NCBI GenBank assembly: GCA_035560715.1
Contig: DATMYW010000011.1
Span: forward strand, 1 to 25,676
DNA from: JAAXTX01 sp035560715
GTDB lineage: Bacteria > Patescibacteriota > Minisyncoccia > Moranbacterales > UBA1568
DNA: 25,676 bases
Reading direction: 5' to 3'
How positions within the stretch are numbered: the first letter of the stretch is position 1; every line of letters begins with the position of its first letter. The translations under genes were made by a program, and so were the position numbers. Positions 7,280-15,572 of the stretch are shown one piece after another. The notes under the pieces were generated by a model. That model was not told where the DNA came from. It saw only the letters and a program-made list of their open reading frames with translations, and did no database searches.

Positions 7280-8590
7280 ATGCGTACGAACATCGTTCAT
7301 GAGGGTGCCGACGAGCTGACCTACGAGATCCGGGGTATCGTCCGGGTCGCGGAACGGCTGCGCGACCTGGGTGTCGATATCGTGTGGGAGAATATCGGCG
7401 ATCCGGTCGCGAAAGGGGAATGCGTCCCGGATTGGATCAAGGATATCGTCGCCGATACCATGCGCGACGACGCGTCGTTCGGGTACTCGCCGACCAAGGG
7501 GGTCCTGTCCGCGCGGAAGTTCATCGCCGCGGAACGCCTGCGGGAGTCGGGAGTGACGCTCGATCCGGAAGACATCCTGTTTTTCAACGGGCTCGGCGAC
7601 GCGATCTCGAACGTGTATACGTACCTGCGCCGTTCGGCACGGGTCATCGGTCCGTGTCCGGCGTACCCGACGCACTCGTCCGCGGAAGCCGCGCATGCGG
7701 GCGCCCCGCATATCACATATACGCTCGACCATCAAAAGAACTGGTATCCGAACCTCGAGGATATCCGCAACAAGGTCCGGTATAACCCGTTGGTGGCCGG
7801 AATCCTCATCATCAACCCGGACAATCCCACGGGGATGGTCTATCCCAAGCAGGTGCTCAGGGAAATCGTCGCCATAGCGAGGGAATACGGACTGTTCCTC
7901 GTTTCCGACGAGACGTATGCCCGGTTGTCCTACGGTCGTGAGAAGATGACTCCGCTCTACGAGGTGATCGGTTCGGACGTGCCGGCGATCGTGATGCGCG
8001 GTTTGTCCAAGGAGGTGCCGTGGCCGGGCTCGCGATGCGGATGGATCGAGGTGTACAACAAGGATCGCGATCCGGCATTCGCCCGATACGCGAAGACCCT
8101 GGTCGATGCCAAGATGCTCGAGGTGTGTTCGACGACCTTGCCACAGCTGGCGCTGCCGTCCATCGTCGGCGATCCGCGATTCGCCGAACATGTCCGCGTC
8201 CGCACCGAGGGGTACCGGAGAAAGGCCGACATCGCCCGGGCGGTCTTTTCAAGGATCCCCGGTGTGATCGCCCCGTGCCCGGAAAGCTCTTTCTATTATT
8301 CCGTGGTTTTCGAGGACGGGGTCCTGGGTGACAGTCAGTCGTTGCCGATTTCCGAGCCGTCGATCCGGGATTTCATCGGACGGGAAGTCGAGGGTGTCGC
8401 CCCGGACAAGCGGTTCGTGCTGTATCTCATGGCGGCGACCGGTGTCTGTGTGGTTCCGCTTTCGGGATTCAATACCGATCTGACCGGGTTCCGCATGACG
8501 CTCCTCGAACCCGACGAATCGAAATTCCGGACCAGAATCGAGATACTCGCCGGAGCGATCCGGGAGTATGTTTCAAGCGTAAAGCGTTAA
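7280..8590 (+). CDS. PLP-dependent class I/II aminotransferase
   Basis: 436 residues from ATG 7280. Fold-type I features in order: FGYSPTKG near the N-terminus, FFNGLGDAI for cofactor phosphate binding, NPDNPTG (179-185) whose Asn contacts the PLP ring, SDETYARLSY with its Asp and Tyr, and RGLSKEVPWPGSRCGW with the Schiff-base Lys244. The C-terminal domain ends with GFRMTLLEPD, whose Arg should bind the substrate carboxylate. It should move an amino group between an amino acid and a 2-oxoacid, most like alanine/aspartate-type enzymes; specificity is not resolved. It follows the HAD gene by 10 bases and is probably translated from the same mRNA. Length is typical for the family. The frame stays open further upstream, inside the HAD gene, but the protein there has no family resemblance. 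Confidence 0.92.
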   Translation: MRTNIVHEGADELTYEIRGIVRVAERLRDLGVDIVWENIGDPVAKGECVPDWIKDIVADTMRDDASFGYSPTKGVLSARKFIAAERLRESGVTLDPEDILFFNGLGDAISNVYTYLRRSARVIGPCPAYPTHSSAEAAHAGAPHITYTLDHQKNWYPNLEDIRNKVRYNPLVAGILIINPDNPTGMVYPKQVLREIVAIAREYGLFLVSDETYARLSYGREKMTPLYEVIGSDVPAIVMRGLSKEVPWPGSRCGWIEVYNKDRDPAFARYAKTLVDAKMLEVCSTTLPQLALPSIVGDPRFAEHVRVRTEGYRRKADIARAVFSRIPGVIAPCPESSFYYSVVFEDGVLGDSQSLPISEPSIRDFIGREVEGVAPDKRFVLYLMAATGVCVVPLSGFNTDLTGFRMTLLEPDESKFRTRIEILAGAIREYVSSVKR

Positions 8591-8664
8591 GCGAAAAGCG
8601 AAAGTCAGTATTCCCAAGGTCCAACCTTAGGAAAAGAGTACGATTGGTCGTTGAATGAAGTTTC

Positions 8665-9237
8665 ATGCAGAACGATAAGAGAACGATTGAAGTCGACGGT
8701 CGGACGCTTTCGTATGAGCTTCGGCGGCATCCGCGCGCGAAACGTATCAGTGTGAGCGTGCGTCCCGGACCGGACGAAGGGGGACGGATCGTGTTGACCG
8801 TTCCTACGCGATCGTCGGTCCGGGCGGGCGAGGCTTTTTTGGTGCGGCATGCCGAGTGGGCGGTCGCGCAGGCGGGGCGACTCGCGGGTTGCGAACCGCT
8901 CCTCGCGTCGTCATCCGGACACGAGTACCGCAAGCGGCGTGCCGAGGCCTCGGCGTTTGTCCGATCGAAAGTCGCCGATTGGAACCGGCACTACGGGTTT
9001 CGGCACGGTCGCATCACGATCCGAAATCAGTCGACCCGGTGGGGGAGCTGTTCCGCAAAGGGAAACCTCTCGTTCAATTGGAAACTTCTCCTTTTGCCGG
9101 AGCATATGGCGGACTACGTCGTGGTACATGAGCTCTGCCACATCGCCGAATTCAATCACTCCGCGCGGTTCTGGAACCTGGTGGCCAAGACGATACCGGA
9201 CTGTCGCCGTATTGCCAGGGAACTCCGGAAGGGGTAG
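8665..9237 (+). CDS. YgjP/DUF45-type zinc metallopeptidase
   Basis: 190 residues. The signature is VVHELCHIAEFNHSARFW: His155, Glu156 and His159 of the HExxH motif and His165 as probable third ligand, followed by a YgjP-like helix. Upstream, ITIRNQSTRWGSCSAKGNLSF is the conserved beta hairpin of this family (the RWGSC element), and the N-terminal part (RTLSYELRRHPRAKRISVSV) matches its usual start. These are cytosolic SprT/WSS1-like proteins, presumably zinc-dependent peptidases; the natural substrate is not known. The 74-base gap from the aminotransferase holds short AAGCGAAAGT-like repeats and no obvious promoter, so it may be read from the upstream operon. No Shine-Dalgarno sequence is evident before ATG 8665. 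Confidence 0.9.
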   Translation: MQNDKRTIEVDGRTLSYELRRHPRAKRISVSVRPGPDEGGRIVLTVPTRSSVRAGEAFLVRHAEWAVAQAGRLAGCEPLLASSSGHEYRKRRAEASAFVRSKVADWNRHYGFRHGRITIRNQSTRWGSCSAKGNLSFNWKLLLLPEHMADYVVVHELCHIAEFNHSARFWNLVAKTIPDCRRIARELRKG

Positions 9238-9249
9238 GATGCGTTGAAG

Positions 9250-9325
9250 TCACAAGTCGAAAGTTGGGGCGGGTCCCTGTGTCCGCCCTGAAAGTCGAAA
9301 GTAAGGAGATAATCGTCAAAAGTGG
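9250..9325. repeat. Intergenic repeat: two AAGTCGAAAGT copies flanking a GC-rich hairpin
   Basis: AAGTCGAAAGT occurs at 9254-9264 and 9292-9302, and a related GTCAAAAGT lies near 9315. Between the two copies, GGGCGG (9267-9272) can pair with CCGCCC (9283-9288). The rest of the gap up to ATG 9376 holds nothing recognisable. The core reappears in the gap after uvrA. Function is unknown; it may be a small non-autonomous or REP-like element. Confidence 0.55.
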
Positions 9326-9375
9326 GAAAAAGGTATCAGCCTTGCATTATTGCCGGCTGTTAACTGATTGAAACT

Positions 9376-9936
9376 ATGGAGATCACCGAGAGGATACGAC
9401 AATTCGTGGAGGACGAGTGCCGGAAGCCGACGAGCAAATATGGGTTCGAGCCGTACGGGAATCATTTCGTGCCGGTGGCGAAATATGCGAAACTGTTGGC
9501 CGAAGAGTACGGAGCGGACGTGGACATCGTCGAGATCGCCGCGTGGATTCACGACATCGGATCCATTGTCCACGGCAGGGAAGACCATCATATCACCGGT
9601 GCCAAAATCGCCGAGGAGAAGTTGCGGGAGTTCGGGTATCCGGAGGAACGGATAACGCTCGTGAAAAACTGCGTCCTGCATCATCGCGGATCGCAGGGAA
9701 TCGGATCGGAAACGCTCGAGGAGCAGATTGTCGCCGAAGCCGACGCGATCAGCGCGTTCGACAACATCGAGGGAATCTTCAAGGCCGCGCTGGTGTATGA
9801 GAACATGAGTCAGGGCGAGGCGCGGAAATCGGTCTTGAAAAAGATGACGAATAAGTGGAACCAGTTGCGGTTCGAGAAATCGAAGGAGATGATCGGGCCG
9901 AAATACGAGGCCGTTCGGATACTGTTGGATCGATAA
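9376..9936 (+). CDS. HD-domain phosphohydrolase
   Basis: 186 residues. The HD metal site is laid out in the usual order: His30 (GNHFVPV), His59-Asp60 (AWIHDIGS), His71/His72 (EDHHITGA), His102/His103 (VLHHRG) and Asp123 (AEADAIS). The doubled histidines suggest a bimetal site. HD proteins hydrolyse phosphomonoesters or phosphodiesters, often on nucleotides; this compact YedJ/YpgQ-like form gives no clue to the substrate. It is soluble and cytosolic. The following gene begins 18 bases after the TAA, so the two are likely co-transcribed. The upstream gap carries the AGTCGAAAGT repeats and I see no strong promoter there. Confidence 0.88.
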   Translation: MEITERIRQFVEDECRKPTSKYGFEPYGNHFVPVAKYAKLLAEEYGADVDIVEIAAWIHDIGSIVHGREDHHITGAKIAEEKLREFGYPEERITLVKNCVLHHRGSQGIGSETLEEQIVAEADAISAFDNIEGIFKAALVYENMSQGEARKSVLKKMTNKWNQLRFEKSKEMIGPKYEAVRILLDR

Positions 9937-9954
9937 GCAGCGGATCGGAAGAGC

Positions 9955-10407
9955 ATGCCTATGGAACTGAAACTCTCGGAAGGACAACTCAAGGATCTCG
10001 TATTCCTAGCGGAACTCGGCCGGTTCGTGCGGGAGCGGACGTCCGAGGTGTCCGATGCCGAACTCGACCGGCTCTGGAAGAGTGCGATTGAGCCGCTCCT
10101 CTTTGCCGCGCGTGAGGCCGGGATCGAGGGCATCGCCGAGGATCGGAACGGGAAGATCACGGTCGCCAAGGAGATCGTCGTCGCGACGGACGACGCCGTC
10201 GACGATTACGACGAGGAGACCTTCTGGTTCGAGCTCGAAAGCCGGCTCGGTGAGCGCGATTTTTATTACTACGGCAACGACAAGGAGATCGAATTGGCAC
10301 AGAAGACCGGTAAGCTGCCGGACCGCGTGGAGTGGTACTACCGCAAGTACCGCAAGGAGTTCGACGAGCACGGCGTGGACCGCCTCGAGGTCAACGAGGA
10401 GTTCTGA
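9955..10407 (+). CDS. Conserved-looking hypothetical acidic protein
   Basis: 150 residues, strongly acidic, soluble and mostly helical; I do not recognise the family. The C-terminal half is rich in aromatic and charged residues (ETFWFELESRLGERDFYYYG, then RVEWYYRKYRKEF), which suggests a conserved surface. GGAAGAG sits at 9946-9952, 2 bases before ATG 9955 and 8 bases before the in-frame ATG 9961, so 9961 is an equally good start. It lies 18 bases after the HD-phosphohydrolase gene and probably shares its transcript. Codon use matches the neighbours. No function is proposed. Confidence 0.8.
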   Translation: MPMELKLSEGQLKDLVFLAELGRFVRERTSEVSDAELDRLWKSAIEPLLFAAREAGIEGIAEDRNGKITVAKEIVVATDDAVDDYDEETFWFELESRLGERDFYYYGNDKEIELAQKTGKLPDRVEWYYRKYRKEFDEHGVDRLEVNEEF

Positions 10408-10438
10408 CGGTTCCGCATGTGACCCCGGGCCTTCGATA

Positions 10439-10447
10439 TGGTATATT
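10439..10447 (+). promoter_or_regulatory. Extended -10 promoter before the 10478 gene
   Basis: TGGTATATT fits the extended -10 pattern repeated in this window. Initiation near 10454 leaves about 24 bases before ATG 10478, with no Shine-Dalgarno sequence. No clear -35 box. Confidence 0.5.
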
Positions 10448-10477
10448 TCTGATGATAATCCGTTTATCGATCCCGTT

Positions 10478-11119
10478 ATGCTATTCGAAGTTCCCGCCTT
10501 CGGGCCGTTCAAGAAGAAGTCGACGCCCGAAGTTTCCGAGCCGGAAACACCGTTTTCCCAGATGACCCGTGAGGAACGGGAGTGGGCGATGCGCGATCAA
10601 TTGCGGAAACCGGGGTATGAAGAGACGAGCTTGGCTGCAGGGAAAGGAATCATCGTCGGCGGGGAGCCGGAAACGTATCCCGAGGAAAAAGGCGAAGTTC
10701 CTGTTTCCGTTCACAAGGACGGTATTTTGGTCGCAGAAGGGGAATCGGATTGTTCGACGGAGGAGAAAGTCGGATTCATGGAAGGGTGGAGCGAAGATCT
10801 GTCCGGTGTGGCCCGTAGTATTCCGGGTATCTTTCCGGGACGGGCGGGGAACTCGAGGTATGAGAACTCAACGGGGCTCTTGGTCGAGTGGGATGCGGAG
10901 GGTGTCCGACCGGTATGGATTCGCGCGACAGGATCGGGCGATTCTTTTCGGCTTCGGCGGGAAGAAATCAGGGAATTTTCGGAAATCGCAGAGGCATTCT
11001 CTCTTTCGGAATTGGAGGGAGCCTTCGACGGCGCAAGGATCGCATTGGAACGCCTGACGGAAGACGACGAACGGAAGAAGAACGGCCCGCAGCCGCCAAG
11101 TGCGGAATCGGAAGCGTAG
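10478..11119 (+). CDS. Hypothetical soluble protein
   Basis: 213 residues from ATG 10478; the frame is open further upstream, but that part overlaps the previous gene and encodes Ser/Arg-rich shadow sequence. No signal peptide or membrane segment. The N-terminal half is low in hydrophobics and rich in Pro, Glu and Lys (FGPFKKKSTPEVSEPETP), likely disordered. The region about 125-190 (TGLLVEWDAEGVRPVWIRA, then FRLRREEIREFSEIAEAF) looks like a small folded alpha/beta domain, and the tail is again charged. I do not recognise it. Its own extended -10 promoter lies upstream, and the uvrC promoter begins 71 bases after its stop. Confidence 0.7.
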   Translation: MLFEVPAFGPFKKKSTPEVSEPETPFSQMTREEREWAMRDQLRKPGYEETSLAAGKGIIVGGEPETYPEEKGEVPVSVHKDGILVAEGESDCSTEEKVGFMEGWSEDLSGVARSIPGIFPGRAGNSRYENSTGLLVEWDAEGVRPVWIRATGSGDSFRLRREEIREFSEIAEAFSLSELEGAFDGARIALERLTEDDERKKNGPQPPSAESEA

Positions 11120-11190
11120 TATCTCACTCTCCTGTATGCACCGTACAGATCCGGCTCCGATGCGGGCCGGATTTTACTGTACCGCAGTCC

Positions 11191-11219
11191 TTGATTCCTC
11201 CCGTATTCCGGCGTACAAT
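11191..11219 (+). promoter_or_regulatory. Strong promoter of uvrC, predicted leaderless
   Basis: TTGATT (11191-11196), 17-base spacer, TACAAT (11214-11219): close to the sigma-70 consensus at both boxes. Transcription should start near 11226, only about 3 bases before ATG 11229. Confidence 0.7.
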
Positions 11220-11228
11220 GGCCGCGCC

Positions 11229-12536
11229 ATGAATACGCCGACCTATGACGGGAAAGCTGGACTCGACGAATTGAAAACGCTGCCGGAGGAACCGGGAGTG
11301 TACTTTTTTCTGGATGAAACGGGTGACATCCTCTATATCGGCAAGGCGACGTCTTTGCGCGACCGGGTGCGGAGTTATTATTCTCAGGATTTGATGGAGA
11401 CCCGTGGTCCGAAGTTGGTACGGATGATAGGCCTCGCGCGAAATATCGCATGGAAGACAAGCGACTCCGTGCTCGAGGCGCTCATCCTCGAGTCGCGGCT
11501 CATCAAGGATCATCAGCCGCCGTATAATACCTTCGAGAAGGACGACAAGAGCTACAACTATGTCGTCGTGACGGACGAGGAATTCCCGCGGATTCTCCTC
11601 GTGCGCGGACGCGACCTCGCGGAGGGAAAGTTCACCGCGCCGATCCGCTCGCTCTTCGGTCCGTTTCCGAACGGGGGACAGCTCAAGGCCGCGGTGGAGC
11701 TCGTGCGGAGGATATTCCCGTTTCGGGACAGCTGCGAACCTTTTCAACGTACAACTGACAACTCGCAACCGACAACGGAGGGACATCCGTCCGGGAAGCC
11801 CTGTTTCAACCGGCAGATCGGACTGTGTCCGGGCGTGTGCGCCGGCGAGATGTCCGCAAAGGAATACGGCAAGACGGTGCGCAACATCGAACGGTTCTTC
11901 CAGGGGAAGAAGACCGATATCGTCCGCTCGCTCACGCGTGAGATGAAGTCGGCCGCGGACAAGCTTGAGTTCGAACGTGCCGACGAGATCAAGCGGACGA
12001 TTTTCGCACTCGGTCACATCCATGACGTGTCGCTGCTCGCGGGGGATTCCGGGGAGCAGGACGGCGACGGGAACGGCGTGCGCATCGAGGCGTACGACGT
12101 CGCGCACCTCGGCGGGGACGCGTCGGTCGGCGTGATGACCGTGCTCCGAGGAATCGTACCGGACAAGGATTCATACCGGAAGTTCCTCCTGCGCGGGGCG
12201 CATGCGGGCAACGACCTCGCGGCGCTCGAGGAGATCCTCCGTCGCCGCGCGCGTCACGCGGAGTGGGGGACACCGGACATAATCGTCGTCGACGGGAGCG
12301 TTCTTCAGAAGGGGGTTGCGGAGCGAGTACTTGCCGAGTCGGGTGACGCGTTCGCCGGTACACGCATCGTCGGCGTCGTGAAGAACGCGAAACATCAACC
12401 CGAGCGTCTGATCGGTGACCGCGAGGTCATCGCCGACTACCGCCGGGCTATCCTCCTCGCCAATGCCGAAGCGCACCGTTTCGCCATCACCTATCACCGA
12501 AAACGCCGGGGGAAGGATTTTCTTCCAAATCGGTGA
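11229..12536 (+). CDS. uvrC: UvrABC excinuclease subunit C (short form)
   Basis: 435 residues from ATG 11229, set by the promoter directly upstream. UvrC makes the two incisions around damaged DNA in nucleotide excision repair. The N-terminal GIY-YIG nuclease has GVYFF (23-27), YIG (36-38), Arg44 and Glu88. A UVR domain that binds UvrB follows (about 225-260). The RNase H-like C-terminal nuclease has Asp290, Asp329, Asp355 and His423, with spacings (39, 26, 68) close to E. coli UvrC. The C-terminal helix-hairpin-helix pair of the usual 600-residue protein is absent; the chain stops just after HRKRRGKDFL. Between RDSCEP and GKPCFNRQIG lies an extra polar segment (FQRTTDNSQPTTEGHP) whose DNA resembles the local intergenic repeats. 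Cys ligands before and after it (CEP, KPC, GLCPGVC) are kept. Confidence 0.96.
   Translation: MNTPTYDGKAGLDELKTLPEEPGVYFFLDETGDILYIGKATSLRDRVRSYYSQDLMETRGPKLVRMIGLARNIAWKTSDSVLEALILESRLIKDHQPPYNTFEKDDKSYNYVVVTDEEFPRILLVRGRDLAEGKFTAPIRSLFGPFPNGGQLKAAVELVRRIFPFRDSCEPFQRTTDNSQPTTEGHPSGKPCFNRQIGLCPGVCAGEMSAKEYGKTVRNIERFFQGKKTDIVRSLTREMKSAADKLEFERADEIKRTIFALGHIHDVSLLAGDSGEQDGDGNGVRIEAYDVAHLGGDASVGVMTVLRGIVPDKDSYRKFLLRGAHAGNDLAALEEILRRRARHAEWGTPDIIVVDGSVLQKGVAERVLAESGDAFAGTRIVGVVKNAKHQPERLIGDREVIADYRRAILLANAEAHRFAITYHRKRRGKDFLPNR
11740..11790 (+). repeat. Repeat-like tract absorbed into uvrC
   Basis: This stretch contains ACAACTGACAACTCGCAACC, an irregular 7-9 base periodicity built on CAACT/GACAAC. 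On the opposite strand it reads like GTTGTCAGTTGT and ends TTGAAAAG, similar in style to the intergenic AGTCGAAAGT / GTTACAAGTCAAAAG elements. It encodes the extra polar residues of UvrC in frame. Confidence 0.45.
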
Positions 12537-12559
12537 TTTCCATTTTCATTGGAAAATAT

Positions 12560-12584
12560 AGGCTTTTATGAGCCTTTATTTTTT
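12560..12584 (+). terminator. Intrinsic terminator after uvrC
   Basis: AGGCT (12560-12564) pairs with AGCCT (12571-12575) around TTTATG, followed by TTATTTTTT. The stem is only 5 bp, but the T tract is good and the position, 24 bases after the uvrC stop, is right. Confidence 0.6.
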
Positions 12585-12720
12585 CGGTTTTCAGATTTCA
12601 GCTGATCGTATCGGTCAGTTGGGAGAGCTGTATAGCCGGTTCATATTCGCTTCCTGGCCCCTTGCGATCGTCATGTCGTTTGTCCGTCTTGGCCGCGGAG
12701 TATCGTTTCCGGGCCGACGC

Positions 12721-12749
12721 TTTACACCTTCCGAAAAAAGGGGTAGTAT
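12721..12749 (+). promoter_or_regulatory. Promoter of uvrA
   Basis: TTTACA (12721-12726), 17-base spacer, TAGTAT (12744-12749). Transcription near 12756 leaves a leader of about 24 bases before ATG 12780. No LexA-type palindrome is seen, so SOS control is not supported. The rest of the gap from 12585 shows nothing recognisable. Confidence 0.6.
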
Positions 12750-12779
12750 GGAAAACGACTTTCCTCTGACATTGTGGCT

Positions 12780-15572
12780 ATGGCGACAGCAAAGAAGCCG
12801 GTGATAGAGGTCCGCGGCGCTCGCGTGAACAACCTGAAGAACGTGAACGCGGACGTGCCGCGGGATGCGTTCGTCGTGGTGACGGGACTTTCCGGATCAG
12901 GGAAGTCTTCTTTCGTTTTCGACACGATATACGCCGAGGCGAACCGCCGGTACATGGAGTCTCTGTCGTCGTACGCGCGCAACTTCATGGAAGCGTTCGA
13001 CAAGCCGGACGTGGACGCGATCCGAAACCTCATCCCCGCGATCTCGATCGATCAGCGGAGCGTGTCACGAAGCCCACGCTCGACGGTCGGTACGATGACC
13101 GAGGTGTACGACTATCTCAGGCTTCTCTTCGCCAAGGAAGGCGTACCACACTGTCCCTCGTGTGGTGATCCGCTCACGAAGCGGACACCGATGGAGATTC
13201 TCGAGGAAATCCTTTCCGCACCGGATGGATCGTCGGTCGTCTTCCTGGCACAGCCGGCCGCGTTCGTCGGGAAGGACCCGGAGCATATCCTGGCCGCGGC
13301 ATCGGAACAGGGATTCGTCCGTGTACGGATCGATGGCGACATCGTGCTCCTCGCCGACGTGCGTCGTGACGGGCTGTCCGGTCGGAAGACGCCCGGGAAC
13401 ATCGAGGTGGTCATCGACCGGCTCATGCTCGATACGGCCCGACCCGACAAGGAGCGCATTCTCGATTCGCTCGAGACGGCATTCCGAACGGGGCAGGGCG
13501 CGGCGTCGGTGCTTATCGGCGACGAGGAGCGACGGTATCTCAACCTGTTTCTCTGTGAGTCGTGCGGCGTCGCGCTGCCAGATTTCACGCCGAGTCACTT
13601 CTCGTTCAACAGCCCCGACGGCGCGTGCCAGCGGTGTTCAGGTCTCGGCGTGACGCTCGAATTCGATCCCGAGCTCGTCATTCCGAACAAGGAGCTGTCC
13701 CTGCTTGAAGGAGCAATCCGTCCCTTGGCGAAGACCGGTGGAGAGCGCGGGAACGGAAACGGTCCGATCCGCGTGCTTGACGATGTCGCGAGGCGGCAAC
13801 GGTTCTCGCTTTCGGTGCCGGTGAAGAAGCTCTCGAGAAAGCAGATAGACGTCATCTTGTACGGCGAGAAAGGCAAGGACGGATTTCCGGGAATCATCGA
13901 TCTGCTCGAGCAGAAGTATCGCGATGCCCGGAGCGATCATTTCCGGGCGGAACTCGAGGAATGCATGCAGAAGAAAACCTGCTCCGACTGCGGCGGGAAA
14001 CGGCTCCGTCCGGAGTCCTTGTCCGTCCTGGTCGACGGCTATTCCATCTTTGACATGGCCGGGCGGAGCGCATCCGACCTTCGTTCTTCCGTGAAAGCGC
14101 TTTCGTCCACGCATGTGAGCCGAGAGAAGCGTGTGACCGACCTTATCTTCCGCGAGATGGAAGCGAGGCTTGCCGCGATCGAGAAGGTCGGACTCGGATA
14201 CCTGTCGCTCTCCCGAGGGGCCGATACGCTTTCTGGCGGAGAGGCGCAGCGGCTGCGGCTCTCGACACAGATGCGGGCGGGTCTCTCCGGTATCCTCTAT
14301 GTCCTTGACGAGCCTTCGGTCGGACTCCATAGTCGCGATACCGACCGGCTGATCGACGCCGTTCTCGAACTCCGCGAGGGAGGGAATTCACTTATCGTCG
14401 TCGAACATGACCGGACGATCATGAAACGGGCCGACCATGTGATCGACTTCGGTCCGGGCGCCGGCCGTCTGGGCGGCGAAGTGATCTTTTCCGGCACGAC
14501 CGAGAAATTACTCGCCTCGAAGTCGGCGACCGGCGCGTACCTGTCCGGGAAGCGCAAGGTCTCGAATAAGGAGTCGGTACGTGAGGGGAACGGCAGGCGG
14601 ATCTCCATTGTCGGTGCATCCGAGCATAATCTGAAGGACGTCGATGTCCATATCCCGCTCGGGATGTTCGTCGCGGTTTCGGGCGTATCTGGCTCGGGTA
14701 AGTCGTCCCTCGTGGACGATATCCTGTCGCGGGCGCTCGCGAAGCGGTTTTACGACGCGAAGACGGAGCCGGGCGCACATGGGCGGATCGACGGTCTCGA
14801 ATACATCGACAAGGTGATCACGGTGAATCAGGATCCGATCGGCCGGACGCCGCGTTCGAACGCGGCGACGTATACGGGCATATTCAACCATGTCCGCGAT
14901 CTTTTTGCGGCGACACCTGAGGCCGAGCGTGAACGGTTTGACGCGAGTCATTTCAGTTTCAATATGAAGGGCGGCCGGTGCGAGGCCTGCCAGGGCGGCG
15001 GTATGAAGAAGATCGAGATGTACCTCCTACCGGACATGTACGCTCCGTGCGAGGTCTGTGGGGGGACCCGGTACAACCAGAAGACGCTCTCGGTCTCGTA
15101 CCGCGGGATGAATATCTCACAGGTGCTCGCGATGACCGTTTCGGAGGCGCGTACGTTCTTTCTCGACCAGCCGGCCATCGAGGAGAAACTGCGTACGCTC
15201 GAGGAAGTCGGACTCGACTATCTCGTGCTTGGCCAATCAGCCCCGACTCTCTCGGGTGGTGAGGCGCAGCGCGTGAAACTCGCGACCGAACTCGCACGGA
15301 AGTCGAGCGGCAACACGCTCTATATTCTCGATGAGCCGACGACCGGACTGCACTTCGAGGATGTCCGCAAGCTGCTCGACGTGCTCGACACGCTGGTCGA
15401 CAAGGGCAACACCGTGCTGGTCGTCGAACACAGCACGGATGTCATCAATCACGCCGACTGGGTCATCGAACTCGGTCCCGACGGCGGTGAGGAGGGCGGC
15501 GAACTTGTTTTCGCCGGGACTCCGAAGGACCTGAAGAGGTGTTCCAAGAGTCCGACCGCGAAATATTTATAG
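12780..15572 (+). CDS. uvrA: UvrABC excinuclease subunit A
   Basis: 930 residues from ATG 12780 (a GTG at 12774 would add two). UvrA is the dimeric ATPase that finds damage and loads UvrB. Two ABC ATPase halves are complete: Walker A GLSGSGKSS (36-44) and GVSGSGKSS (635-643), signatures LSGGEAQR (484-491 and 824-831), and Walker B LYVLDEPSVGLHSRD and LYILDEPTTGLHFED. Zinc sites are the hook in the first half (HCPSCGDPL, then CESCGVAL and CQRCSG) and the C-terminal module CEACQGGGMKKIEMYL ... CEVCGGTRYN that contacts damaged DNA. Length matches the family, so all domains are present. It has its own promoter 240 bases after uvrC; uvrB is not in the window. Confidence 0.98.
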   Translation: MATAKKPVIEVRGARVNNLKNVNADVPRDAFVVVTGLSGSGKSSFVFDTIYAEANRRYMESLSSYARNFMEAFDKPDVDAIRNLIPAISIDQRSVSRSPRSTVGTMTEVYDYLRLLFAKEGVPHCPSCGDPLTKRTPMEILEEILSAPDGSSVVFLAQPAAFVGKDPEHILAAASEQGFVRVRIDGDIVLLADVRRDGLSGRKTPGNIEVVIDRLMLDTARPDKERILDSLETAFRTGQGAASVLIGDEERRYLNLFLCESCGVALPDFTPSHFSFNSPDGACQRCSGLGVTLEFDPELVIPNKELSLLEGAIRPLAKTGGERGNGNGPIRVLDDVARRQRFSLSVPVKKLSRKQIDVILYGEKGKDGFPGIIDLLEQKYRDARSDHFRAELEECMQKKTCSDCGGKRLRPESLSVLVDGYSIFDMAGRSASDLRSSVKALSSTHVSREKRVTDLIFREMEARLAAIEKVGLGYLSLSRGADTLSGGEAQRLRLSTQMRAGLSGILYVLDEPSVGLHSRDTDRLIDAVLELREGGNSLIVVEHDRTIMKRADHVIDFGPGAGRLGGEVIFSGTTEKLLASKSATGAYLSGKRKVSNKESVREGNGRRISIVGASEHNLKDVDVHIPLGMFVAVSGVSGSGKSSLVDDILSRALAKRFYDAKTEPGAHGRIDGLEYIDKVITVNQDPIGRTPRSNAATYTGIFNHVRDLFAATPEAERERFDASHFSFNMKGGRCEACQGGGMKKIEMYLLPDMYAPCEVCGGTRYNQKTLSVSYRGMNISQVLAMTVSEARTFFLDQPAIEEKLRTLEEVGLDYLVLGQSAPTLSGGEAQRVKLATELARKSSGNTLYILDEPTTGLHFEDVRKLLDVLDTLVDKGNTVLVVEHSTDVINHADWVIELGPDGGEEGGELVFAGTPKDLKRCSKSPTAKYL

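Noticed and set aside
7256..8191. Minus-strand frame of 311 codons opposite the aminotransferase gene
   Set aside because: Arg/Asp/His-rich complement of a well-supported enzyme; no motif or start signal.
9250..9325. Short repeats considered as a CRISPR array
   Set aside because: Units are about 10 bases with irregular gaps, no spacers of constant length and no cas genes nearby.
12568..12804. Small plus-strand frame between uvrC and uvrA
   Set aside because: Its start lies in the uvrC terminator, it runs through the uvrA promoter and into uvrA, and it has no ribosome site.
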